Assembly (NCBI RefSeq): GCF_003004785.1
Contig: NZ_PVZS01000031.1
Span: 1 to 60,693 of the forward strand
DNA: 60,693 nucleotides
From: Alsobacter soli
Lineage (GTDB): Bacteria; Pseudomonadota; Alphaproteobacteria; Rhizobiales; Beijerinckiaceae
Direction of reading: 5' to 3'
The position numbers were made by a program, and so were the translations under genes. This document shows, one piece after another, positions 8,540-16,871 of this stretch. A model generated the notes under the pieces. The model ran no database searches. It was not told the DNA's origin and saw only the letters and a list, made by a program, of their open reading frames with translations. Every line of letters begins with the position of its first letter. Position 1 is the first letter of the stretch.

Positions 8540-9577
8540 ATGGGATTTGAGGGGCGTGATCCTGAGGCGAAGTGGGAGCGCTATGTCGCTCCCGGCCGCG
8601 TGACCGTCATTGTCCCTAGCTACAATCATGCGCCGTTTGTCGCCGATTGCCTGTCCAGCATCGCGACCGAAACCTATCCCGACCTCGAAGTGGTCATGAT
8701 CGATGACGGTTCGCGGGATGGGACGTTCGAGGCGGCGCAGGAGTGGCGGCGGCGCAACCCCGGCGCCTTTTCAGCCTTTCTTCTGCTCCGGCAAGACAAC
8801 CAGGGGCTGCTGAAGACCCTGAACCGGCTGGTCTCGCTCGCGAGAGGCCAATACATCTGCCTCCTGGCGAGCGACGACATGCTTGTGCCCGGAGGCATCG
8901 AGGCGCGCGTGCGCGCGCTTCAGGATCATCCGCGGTGGCGGGTCGTGTTCGGCGACTGCTCGGTGGTCGACAATGCGGGCAAGCCGGCCCTGGCCAGCGG
9001 CTTGGCCGATCTTTACGGGGCCGACAAGCGCGCGCTCGCCGACCCGCACGGCATCGAGACCGAGCTCGTCTGGCGCTGGAGCGTGCCCGGGCCCGTGCTG
9101 CTGGCCGACCGGCGCGTCTACGAGGATCCGGACGGCTATGGCCCCTATCCGGAGGACGTCATCGTCGAGGATCGGGACTTCTATCTGAGCGCGCTCTCGA
9201 AGGGGCAGCTCGGCTTCGTCGATCGCCAGGTCGCCGTCTATCGCCTTCATGGGAGCAACGCCTCCTCGGTCCGCGAGGGTCTGGTCCGGCGCCAGAACGC
9301 GCGGTGCGAGATCCGTCGCGCCCGGGCCTTTTCGGGCTGGTCTCGCCTGGGCCTTTACCTGAAGGCGGTCTCCTCCCTGGTCGAGGTGTCGACGAGGGAC
9401 CAGGCCGGCGCCAAGCACTGGCTGCGCCGCATCGTCATGCGCTTGGACCGGGACCTGAGCCGTTGGATCCTGCGGCGCAACTCGGAACGTTGCATGGTCA
9501 CGTCGCAGCCGCTCGCGGCGCCCCAGTCGGCCGCAGCCCTGAACGCCCTGTGCGTCCCCGAGCGCGAGGCGCCCTGA
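8540..9577 (+). CDS. Glycosyltransferase family 2
   Basis: The 345-residue protein shows VTVIVPSYNHAPFVADCL, VVMIDDGSRDGTFE, LLASDDMLVPGG (DxD-like) and DVIVEDRDFYLSAL (catalytic acidic block), all typical of GT2 transferases. The frame extends back to 8456, but the ATG at 8540 is preceded by GAGGGG and begins the conserved core at the usual distance. It is probably transcribed on its own: a 197-base gap lies upstream and the next gene is convergent. Specificity cannot be assigned. Confidence 0.87.
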   Translation: MGFEGRDPEAKWERYVAPGRVTVIVPSYNHAPFVADCLSSIATETYPDLEVVMIDDGSRDGTFEAAQEWRRRNPGAFSAFLLLRQDNQGLLKTLNRLVSLARGQYICLLASDDMLVPGGIEARVRALQDHPRWRVVFGDCSVVDNAGKPALASGLADLYGADKRALADPHGIETELVWRWSVPGPVLLADRRVYEDPDGYGPYPEDVIVEDRDFYLSALSKGQLGFVDRQVAVYRLHGSNASSVREGLVRRQNARCEIRRARAFSGWSRLGLYLKAVSSLVEVSTRDQAGAKHWLRRIVMRLDRDLSRWILRRNSERCMVTSQPLAAPQSAAALNALCVPEREAP

Positions 9578-9649
9578 GGGCCCGTGCGGGCCACGGTCTG
9601 CGCGTCGCGGCCCGGCCTCGAGTGACGCGCCGCGCGGCCCAATGGCCAT

Positions 9650-10552
9650 TCAGCGCTTCGGGCTGCCGTCCGGAGGCGACTTGGCGAACAGGAGCGCGCC
9701 GGCGAGATTCTGACGGATGCGGGTGGCGTGGCTGAAGCCCAGGGCCGGATTGAACTTATGGCCCCCGAACGGCTCCCGCAACGCGTTGCGCATGTCCCAG
9801 TAAATGTTCTTGAGCAAGGCCGGCGACGTCAGCACATGCTTGGCGTAGAACGCGCCGTCGGACTGGTTGTACACGCGATTGAGCCTGGCCACCTCGTCGG
9901 CGGTGTTGCGGCCGTGATGATGGTAGATCACCAGGGTGGGGTCGTATCGAACCGGGACGCCGAGCTTCCAGGCGCGGAACAGATAGTCGGTGTCCTCTGC
10001 CGCGCCCACCGGGGTGCCGGGCCCGAAGCGCGTGTCGAAATATCCGACCCGCTCGATAACCGGCTTCGGGATGGTGAAGTTGCAGCCGTGGAGAAAGCCG
10101 CCCGGAAAGGTCGGCAGGGCGAAGTCGGACGGCTCGGGATCCGTTTTCACCGTCATCGGAAGGTCGTCGGGATCGCCGAGCTCCAGCCGGCCGCCCCGCA
10201 GGGTGGGGACGGCGTCGGCCGCGTGCGCCTGCGCAACCGCCTCAATGTAATCGGGCGCGAGCCGGCAGTCGTCGTCGGTGATCGCCACCACATGGCCAAG
10301 CGCCTCGCGCATGCCGCGGTTTCTGGCGCGGCACCCGCCCTGCACCGGCTCGTCGAGCACCCTGACGGGGAAGGCCGCTTGCGCCGCCCAGCTTCTCGCC
10401 ACGGCGGGGGTGTCGTTGGGGCTGGCGTTGCAGACCACGATCAGCTCGACTTTCACCTCGGGCGCATGCCGGACCGCCGCTGCAACCGAATCCAGGCAGG
10501 CGGCGAGCGCTTTCGACCGATTGTAGGTGGCGATGACGATGCTGACGTCCAT
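9650..10552 (-). CDS. Glycosyltransferase family 2
   Basis: This 300-residue GT-A transferase opens MDVSIVIATYNRSKALAACL, with NASPNDTPA, RARNRGMREA, and the AITDDDCRL metal-binding motif. AAEDTDYLFRAWKLG supplies the acidic catalytic residue. The frame continues 67 residues further upstream in low-quality Arg-rich sequence, so the ATG at 10552 is taken as the start. It lies 47 bases downstream of the FAD/NAD(P)-binding protein gene on the same strand, suggesting an operon. It resembles rhamnosyl- or glucosyl-transferases of EPS loci but the sugar is unknown. Confidence 0.87.
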   Translation of the reverse strand: MDVSIVIATYNRSKALAACLDSVAAAVRHAPEVKVELIVVCNASPNDTPAVARSWAAQAAFPVRVLDEPVQGGCRARNRGMREALGHVVAITDDDCRLAPDYIEAVAQAHAADAVPTLRGGRLELGDPDDLPMTVKTDPEPSDFALPTFPGGFLHGCNFTIPKPVIERVGYFDTRFGPGTPVGAAEDTDYLFRAWKLGVPVRYDPTLVIYHHHGRNTADEVARLNRVYNQSDGAFYAKHVLTSPALLKNIYWDMRNALREPFGGHKFNPALGFSHATRIRQNLAGALLFAKSPPDGSPKR

Positions 10553-10599
10553 TGCGGGTTTGGCCTGACGTTGGAGGATGCGGAGGTCGCCCCCGGCCT

Positions 10600-12186
10600 T
10601 CAGGCCGGCTCTGGCGCCGGCGCGTGCGCCTCGAGGAGGCGTTCGGCCATGGCGCCCGCCAGCGGTTGGGCGATGGCGTGGATCCGGCGCACGTTCTCGA
10701 CGTGCCAGTACCGGGCCGCTTCGTTGAAGACGCCGCCCAGCAGCGGACCGCACACGAAGAGGTTGGAGCTGGCCTCGTATGTGGGGCCGACCATGACGCC
10801 TCGGCCGGTCGGATTGACCTGCGCCAGCCCGCTGCGAACGAGGTCGGCCAGCAAGGGGTGGCTCGATTGCGCGCTCACGCCCTCGAAGCCGGCGCAGTTG
10901 ATGACCGCCGCGAAGGACAGCGGATGCGTGGTCTCGCCACGCTCACGTCCAGGGCGGTAGACCAGTTCGGCCCGGCCGCCCCCGGTGGCGCCAAGGCGCA
11001 CCAACTCGCCTGCGGTGAGCCGCACGATGCCGCGCGTGATCAGGTCCTCGGCCGCGTCGCGGTATTCGGCGCCGGCGCGCCGGATCAGTCGCGTGAACCG
11101 CATGCCGTGAACGTGATGGAAACGCCGCTGTTCGGCGTCGTCCAACGACTCCAGCAGCGTCCCGATCACCTGCCCGAGGTGGTGGAAGGTGTCACCGAGC
11201 CGCATCTCGGCGCCGATCTCCGCGACGTCCTGCTCGGCGGCGGCGATCACGTCATCGGCGGTGGCGCTGGCGGAGCCGGCGAGCGCCTCGAGCCGTGGGA
11301 AGGGCGGCGCCTGGAAGCGGTCCCGGCTCATCCGGTGGGGCAGCGAGCCGCCCGTCGAGAGCACGACGACGGAATCGAATTCGGACCACGCCTTGCTCCG
11401 CTCCAGGAGATACAGGAGCTCCAGGGAGGTGGCGTTGGAGCCGACCACGAGGAGGTTGCGCTCGCCGGCCGCGATCCCCGACATGGTCGCCCGAACACGG
11501 GCGAAGTTCGCGTCCAGACTGGGCTCGTAGGCGTTGTTGACGTAGACGCCGCCGGACGATTCAAACGCCTCCGACCCTGCGAGCCGAGAGTAGGGTGGGC
11601 TGCCGACCGCCAGCAGGATGAGCGCGCTGGCGAGTTGCGAGCGGCCCGCGCCCGCGCGGTCGAGCTCCACCTCGAAGCAGCGGGATCCCTTCCGGACCGC
11701 CAGGGCCTCGCCGTTGATGAGCTCGACGCGCGCCAGGCCCTGGCTTTCGCAGTCGGTGACCATGGACGCGAGTTTCGCCTCGGCGAATTCGCCGTAGAGC
11801 ACGCGAGGGATGTACATCTCGTCCCAGTCGCGCGCCGAGATGGCCTGCGCGTTGTGCTCGAGCCAGGCGCGGGCGGCCGGGCCGCCGAGCATCGCCATCC
11901 GGCGGGACCATTGGGGGTGCTCTCGTTCGAGCCAATCCACGAACTCGTCACGCTCCTCGGGAGGAACGAATTCGCCGAGCGTGGTGATGATCAGCGAATT
12001 GACGGAGGAGCGGCTTCCATAGGGCAGCCCGCGCCAGAATTGCGGGTTCTTCTCCACCACGCCGATGCGCAGGGTCCGTCTCTGGGCGGAGCCCTGGCGC
12101 AGGCGGCCGAGCAGGGCTTGCAGGGTCAAGGTGCAGGCGATTCCGCTGCCGAGAATCACGACATCGAACATCTCGTCGCTGCGCAT
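10600..12186 (-). CDS. FAD/NAD(P)-binding protein (NAD_binding_9 type)
   Basis: The protein of about 528 residues has an N-terminal dinucleotide-binding motif VVILGSGIACT, a second nucleotide site LLVVGSNATSLELLYLLE around residue 255, and a C-terminal VINCAGFEG...NLFVCGPLLGG block typical of FAD-dependent oxidoreductases of the FAD-NAD(P)-binding (NAD_binding_9) group. The frame opens at a TTG at 12198; the ATG at 12186 has GGAG six bases before it and is preferred. It is upstream of a GT2 gene on the same strand. What a flavoprotein of this type does in polysaccharide synthesis is not known; oxidation of a sugar or lipid intermediate is only a guess. Confidence 0.75.
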   Translation of the reverse strand: MRSDEMFDVVILGSGIACTLTLQALLGRLRQGSAQRRTLRIGVVEKNPQFWRGLPYGSRSSVNSLIITTLGEFVPPEERDEFVDWLEREHPQWSRRMAMLGGPAARAWLEHNAQAISARDWDEMYIPRVLYGEFAEAKLASMVTDCESQGLARVELINGEALAVRKGSRCFEVELDRAGAGRSQLASALILLAVGSPPYSRLAGSEAFESSGGVYVNNAYEPSLDANFARVRATMSGIAAGERNLLVVGSNATSLELLYLLERSKAWSEFDSVVVLSTGGSLPHRMSRDRFQAPPFPRLEALAGSASATADDVIAAAEQDVAEIGAEMRLGDTFHHLGQVIGTLLESLDDAEQRRFHHVHGMRFTRLIRRAGAEYRDAAEDLITRGIVRLTAGELVRLGATGGGRAELVYRPGRERGETTHPLSFAAVINCAGFEGVSAQSSHPLLADLVRSGLAQVNPTGRGVMVGPTYEASSNLFVCGPLLGGVFNEAARYWHVENVRRIHAIAQPLAGAMAERLLEAHAPAPEPA

Positions 12187-12397
12187 GCCAGGCTCCAATC
12201 CACGTCAAGGGCTGTTCTATCGGAGGAGGGCTCTGATGCAACGCAATTCAGAATCTATCCTTTCCAGGGCGCGTCTGATGAGCTTCAGCGTCGGCTTAGC
12301 GCCCTGAGCTGGGCAACATGTCGCTTGCACCCCCGAGCCGACATGACGGATCGACCGTGATCCGCTATGCACCCCTCCATCGCACGGGGAGGCGCGC

Positions 12398-13750
12398 TTG
12401 AAGGACATTCGCGACGCAGGGCGCGCGCCGGTCACGAACTGGAGGACGGCGGGGCCCGCGGTTCGTCATTTCGCAGGACGCCTGTGGCGGTCCTACATGA
12501 TCCGGGCGATTGGCATGTCCGGCGCGCTAACCGTGCTGCGCGTGCTGACGGGCGTCGTCACCACCAAGGTCGTCTCGGTCTACGCCGGGCCGGCCGGTCT
12601 GGCCCTCATCGGTCAGCTGCAGAACTTCGTGACGCTGGCGTCGACGGCGGCCGGAGCCGGCATCGGGCCAGGCATCGTCAAGTTTGTCGCGGAGTTCCGC
12701 GACGACCTGGCCAGCCGTCGGGCCGTGACCTCGACGTCGCTGTGGCTGACAGCCTGCTGTTCGGCCGTGGTCGGTCTCCTGGTTCTCCTGTTCGCGCGCC
12801 CCTTGTCCGCGGCCCTGCTGCTCGACGGCGGCTACGCGCCCCTGTTCGCGATCTTCGCCCTCACCTTGTTTCTGGGGGGCGTCAACGGCGTGATCAGCGC
12901 CGTGCTGAATGGCCTGATGCACATCGGGCGGCTCACGGTGCTCGGGCTCGTGGGCAACGTTGTGTCCGCCGGCCTCACCGTCGCCCTGGTGTTGCATTGG
13001 GGCGTTTACGGCGCACTCCTCGCCACAGTGCTGAGCCCGATGGTGGGTTTCCTGCTGAGCTTCGTCTTCGTCGTGCAACGGCGGTGGCTGGCCTGGGACG
13101 ACCTGGCCGGGCCTTTCCACACGGAGTGGCTTGGCAGGCTTTCGGGCTTTTCGCTCATGGCCTTGGTCGGCGGCGCCGTCTCGCCCGTCGCGCTCCTGAT
13201 CGTGCGGTGGTGGATCTCCAGCACGTTGTCGCCGGCGGAGGCCGGCTACTGGCAGGCGGTTTACCGCGTGTCGGAGATCTACCTGCAGGTGATCACGATT
13301 CCGCTCGGCACCTACTACGTCCCGAGGCTGTCAGCCGTGGCGGACAAGCTCGGCCTGCGCGCCGAGATCCTGCGCGGGACGGCGATGCTGCTGCCCCTGG
13401 CGGTCGCGTCGGCCTGGCTGATCTATGCCCTCCGCGACGTCATCGTGCATTCGCTGTACTCGGTCGATTTCGCGGCCGCCAGCGAGCTGTTCGCGTTCCA
13501 GCTCGTGGGCGACGTGCTGAAGATCGCGAGCTGGCTGTTGTCCACCATCATGGTGGCCAAGGCCATGGTGCGGCTCTTCGTGATCACCGACATCCTGTTC
13601 AACGCCAGCTATGTCGTGCTGGTGGTGGTGATGACCTCCGCCTTCGGCCTCCGCGGCGCCAGCTATGCCTTCGCCGCCAACTACGCGGCCTATCTGGTGC
13701 TGATGGTGTTCCTGTTCCGGCGGGAGATCGGTTTGGGTCGACGCTCCTGA
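12398..13750 (+). CDS. Wzx-type lipid-linked oligosaccharide flippase (WzxE-like)
   Basis: This 450-residue MOP-superfamily membrane protein has about twelve hydrophobic segments and would flip undecaprenyl-linked repeat units across the inner membrane. The block VVSVYAGPAGLALIGQLQNF near residue 60 strongly resembles WzxE of enterobacterial common antigen, which moves an oligosaccharide carrying an amino-deoxyhexose. The start is a TTG at 12398 with GGGGAGG six bases upstream; an ATG at 12497 would lose the first cytoplasmic stretch. It stands alone between two minus-strand groups. The link to the amino-sugar genes at 0.5-2.5 kb is inferred. Confidence 0.88.
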   Translation: MKDIRDAGRAPVTNWRTAGPAVRHFAGRLWRSYMIRAIGMSGALTVLRVLTGVVTTKVVSVYAGPAGLALIGQLQNFVTLASTAAGAGIGPGIVKFVAEFRDDLASRRAVTSTSLWLTACCSAVVGLLVLLFARPLSAALLLDGGYAPLFAIFALTLFLGGVNGVISAVLNGLMHIGRLTVLGLVGNVVSAGLTVALVLHWGVYGALLATVLSPMVGFLLSFVFVVQRRWLAWDDLAGPFHTEWLGRLSGFSLMALVGGAVSPVALLIVRWWISSTLSPAEAGYWQAVYRVSEIYLQVITIPLGTYYVPRLSAVADKLGLRAEILRGTAMLLPLAVASAWLIYALRDVIVHSLYSVDFAAASELFAFQLVGDVLKIASWLLSTIMVAKAMVRLFVITDILFNASYVVLVVVMTSAFGLRGASYAFAANYAAYLVLMVFLFRREIGLGRRS

Positions 13751-13780
13751 GGCCGGCATCCACCCGAGCCCATAGCGCGT

Positions 13781-14770
13781 TCAGCCCTTCGCGGCTGCCT
13801 CAACCGTTCCGATCAGCAGACGGGGTTGCGCCGGGGCGGGCGGCCTGGCCGGCCCGAGCTTGGCCCGCAGGGTTTCACGAAGGACATAGGCGAAGACGTC
13901 CGCTGACCTGAAGACTTCGCGCGCGACATGGGCCCAGTCGCCGCGCCGGCGCGCGTCCAGGGCGCGCCGATGGCTCAGGTTGCGGAGCGTCTGGCGGCGG
14001 TGCCGCTCGAAGGCCGCCTTGGCGCCCGGGTCGAGCGGCGCCGACAGGACCTCGTCGTCGTAGCGAAGCACGGCCGCAAGGTCCTCGGCCCCGTGGACAT
14101 GGCTCAAAGACGTGGGATGGACCACGGCGACGTAGCCGCAGGCGCTGACCAGGCGAAGCCGCGCCCCTTTTTCGAGCGCGCCGGCGTAGAGGGCGAAGTC
14201 CTCGCCGAGCCGCATGTCCTCGCGGTAGCGCAGGCCGTGCTTGTCCAGGAAGGCGCGGCTCATGAGCGGCTTGAGATAGCCGAGCTCGCGGCGTTCCTGG
14301 CCGGGCTCGGCGACATTGCCGCGCACGAACCCCGCCAGGTCCAGGGTCTCGAGGACGCGCGCCTGGCTTTCGGCCAGCCGCGCCGCCGCCGTGGCGGGGG
14401 CGCCGGGGGGAACGATGATCAGGTCGTCCGCCGCGAGGACGCCTTCGGCGGCGAAGGGCAGGAGCCGCTCCAGCCGGCCCGGAAGCAGGTAGTCGTCGGC
14501 GTCCAGGACGCAGACATAGGCGCAGGCGCTCTGGGCCAGCGCGAGGTTGCGCGCGCCGCTTGGGCCGCGGTTCACGTCGAGCCTGTGGAGGCGCAGGCGG
14601 CCGGTGCCGTCGTCCGCGCGTCTCGCCGCCGCCAGCGTCTCGTCCGTGGAGGCGTCGTCGACGACGTGAACCTCGCGCGCGGGCTCTTGGGCGAGCGCGG
14701 AGGCCACAGCCTTCTCGATGGTCGGCGCGGCGTTCCGCGCCGCGATGATGACGGCCACGTCCATGGTCAT
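13781..14770 (-). CDS. Glycosyltransferase family 2
   Basis: The product (329 residues from the ATG at 14770) has VAVIIAARNAAPTIEKAVASA, VHVVDDASTDET, GPSGARNLALA and the LDADDYLLPGR DxD motif, followed by MRLGEDFALYAGAL. It is close in pattern to the GT2 at 5792 (GxGAARN, LDGDDA, GEDYDL, and a shared LGYLKPLxxR block), so the two are probably paralogues with similar acceptors. Its start lies 87 bases inside the upstream, same-strand unknown transferase-like gene's terminal region, with a 14-base gap if the longer frame is used. A single transcript is likely. Confidence 0.86.
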   Translation of the reverse strand: MTMDVAVIIAARNAAPTIEKAVASALAQEPAREVHVVDDASTDETLAAARRADDGTGRLRLHRLDVNRGPSGARNLALAQSACAYVCVLDADDYLLPGRLERLLPFAAEGVLAADDLIIVPPGAPATAAARLAESQARVLETLDLAGFVRGNVAEPGQERRELGYLKPLMSRAFLDKHGLRYREDMRLGEDFALYAGALEKGARLRLVSACGYVAVVHPTSLSHVHGAEDLAAVLRYDDEVLSAPLDPGAKAAFERHRRQTLRNLSHRRALDARRRGDWAHVAREVFRSADVFAYVLRETLRAKLGPARPPAPAQPRLLIGTVEAAAKG

Positions 14771-14856
14771 GTCGGCAATCCATCCTGTCCGCCATCTGGC
14801 GATCTGGCGCGCGACCGCTGCGGCGCGCCGGCCTTTCTGTACGGGCCTGATCGCCC

Positions 14857-15855
14857 TCAATCAGCGGGGGTGGCGTGAGCCGCGCCCGGCGCCGGCCGGC
14901 CGCGGGGCAGGAAGGAGTAGGTCGCCTGCTCCGCGACGGCCAGGTCGAGGCCATACAGGGCGCGCACGTCGATGGCCATGCCCTGCCGCCACAGGTCGAG
15001 GAGCTGCTCGACCGAGAAGGTGCCGAGCGTGGGATTGCTGAGCTCCGTCTGCACCATGTTGGCGTGGATGCAGGCGCAGGTCGCCTTGTCGAAGCACAGG
15101 CCCGGGCGCGCCTCGAACAAGGGGACCAGCTGCTGCATCGCGGCCTCCAGCGAGTTGGGCGCCCGGAAGGGCAGGGCCCGCAGCATGGCCAGCAGCTCGA
15201 GGCGCCCGTACATGAAGCCGGAGAGGCCGAGCGGGAAGGTCCAGTCGCTGAACTCCGCCCCCTCCCAGCTGAACTCCAGGAGCCCATCCCCGACCGGGCG
15301 CAGCGGCGGCACGGTGATCGGCCGCTGGAGGACGGTGCTGTAGGTCAGGTCCCGGCCTCGCGACAGCGACAGGATGTGGGAGGCCGAGTCGATGGCGCGC
15401 AAGGCCGCTCCGTCGAGCGGCTCCTTGAACACCATGTCGTCGACGAACATGACGACCTTTGCGGCCTCGGCTCGCGCGACGAACTCGATCAGCTGGCTGC
15501 GGAAGTCCGTCTCCGGCAGGAAGGCGATCTCGGCCGGGAGTTCCCCGGCCGCGGCGCACAGCTCGTCGTAGGCGGCCTGGTGCGCGGCCGTGCTCGCCCT
15601 GTAGAGCACCGTCAGGGCCGGCGGCGACCGCACCTGCTCGCAATAGGAGGTCAGGAAGGCGTGCAGCTGCATGGCCCGGTCCTTGGAGAAGACCACGGCC
15701 GCCACGTCCGCGCCGCCCGTGCCGAGCTCCGCGAGAAGGCGCGACGTGAAGGCGTGCTGCGCCTCCAGCTGGGCGGTCGGGCGCACCGTCTTGCCCCGCC
15801 GGGCCCAGGCCGCCTCGGCCACGCCGCCAAGTGTCTTCTTAATCGAATGCAGCAT
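14857..15855 (-). CDS. Uncharacterised protein with glycosyltransferase-like features
   Basis: The 332-residue protein is not a standard GT2, but the segment AAVVFSKDRAMQLHAFLTSY near residue 52, followed by LTVLYRAST and then VVMFVDDMVF near residue 143, looks like the nucleotide-binding strand and metal-binding DxD of a GT-A fold. It has no signal peptide or membrane segment. It is upstream of a GT2 gene on the same strand. I infer an atypical transferase for an EPS sugar. It could equally be a non-catalytic accessory. A structure prediction compared with GT-A folds would decide. Confidence 0.5.
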   Translation of the reverse strand: MLHSIKKTLGGVAEAAWARRGKTVRPTAQLEAQHAFTSRLLAELGTGGADVAAVVFSKDRAMQLHAFLTSYCEQVRSPPALTVLYRASTAAHQAAYDELCAAAGELPAEIAFLPETDFRSQLIEFVARAEAAKVVMFVDDMVFKEPLDGAALRAIDSASHILSLSRGRDLTYSTVLQRPITVPPLRPVGDGLLEFSWEGAEFSDWTFPLGLSGFMYGRLELLAMLRALPFRAPNSLEAAMQQLVPLFEARPGLCFDKATCACIHANMVQTELSNPTLGTFSVEQLLDLWRQGMAIDVRALYGLDLAVAEQATYSFLPRGRPAPGAAHATPAD

Positions 15856-16021
15856 CTCGCGTCCGTTTCCCGCTTCCTCGCGCCATGTGGGCAGGATAAG
15901 TCCTAAGCTTGCGTTTCACGAGCCGCGTCCGGTGGCGGGTCCCTGGCCGCGGCGAGTTGCGGTGGCCTGCACGTGGCCCGATGATCATCGGGATTCGCGC
16001 CAACGACATGAGGTAGCTCCC

Positions 16022-16780
16022 TTGGGCGGCATTCACCCCACGGCCGTGGTCAGCAGCAGGGCGCAGGTCGCCGACAGCGCGTCGGTCGGGCCGTTCACCA
16101 TCATCAACGACGACGTCGTCGTCGGCGAGGGAGCCGAGGTGGGCAGCCATTGCGAGCTCGGGGTGGCGACGTCCCTCGCCAAGCAGCCGCGCCTGGTGAT
16201 CGGGCCCGGCTCGCTCGTCCGCTCGCACAGCCGCATCTACCAGGGCAGCGACTTCGGCGGGGGCCTGACGACCGGCCACGCGGTGACGATCCGCGAAAAC
16301 GTCGTGGCGGGCGCGCGCCTGCAGCTTGGGTCGCAGTCGATCCTGGACGGCGACTGCGTGCTCGGCGACCACGTCCGCATCCACACCAACGTCTTCGTGA
16401 CCAAGAACTCGGTCGTCGGCTCCTTCGTGTGGATTTTCTCCTCCGTGCTTCTCACCGACGATCCGCATCCGCCGAGCCACTTGCGGCTCGGCGTGACGAT
16501 CCACGACTTCGCCGTGCTGGCGGCGGGCTGCGCCGTGCTGCCTGGCGTCGTGCTGGGACGAGGCTGCCTAGTCGGGTGCCGCGCCCTCGTCACCAAAGAC
16601 GTGCCCGAAGGCATGGTGGCGGTGGGCGCTCCCGCCGAGTTGCGCGGGCCCGTCTCGGCGCTCCCCCGCCGGGACGGCAGCGGCGAGCCCGCCTATCCGT
16701 GGACGGCGCATTACCACCGCGGCTATCCCGAGGAGGTCGTGCGGGACTGGGTCGCGGCAGCGGGCCGCGACTGCCCATGA
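16022..16780 (+). CDS. Left-handed beta-helix (hexapeptide repeat) acyltransferase
   Basis: The 252-residue product is built from hexapeptide repeats: GGIHPTAVVSSRAQVADSASVGPF, VVVGEGAEVGSHCE, VAGARLQLGSQSILDGDC, then VLPGVVLGRGCLVG and a VGAPAEL cap. Such trimeric enzymes acetylate sugars or nucleotide sugars in the cytoplasm. The frame is open far upstream, but the TTG at 16022 has GAGGT seven bases before it and begins exactly at the first repeat, so it is chosen. It is followed after 91 bases by the Wzy-like gene on the same strand. Substrate unknown. Confidence 0.8.
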   Translation: MGGIHPTAVVSSRAQVADSASVGPFTIINDDVVVGEGAEVGSHCELGVATSLAKQPRLVIGPGSLVRSHSRIYQGSDFGGGLTTGHAVTIRENVVAGARLQLGSQSILDGDCVLGDHVRIHTNVFVTKNSVVGSFVWIFSSVLLTDDPHPPSHLRLGVTIHDFAVLAAGCAVLPGVVLGRGCLVGCRALVTKDVPEGMVAVGAPAELRGPVSALPRRDGSGEPAYPWTAHYHRGYPEEVVRDWVAAAGRDCP

Positions 16781-16871
16781 GACGAGCCGGGCACCTGCAT
16801 ATGGGTGGCGGGTTGACTCGCTGGCCGCGCTTGGGTCTACCGGAGGTCTGGTCGAGGAGCGCCCGAAGGCG

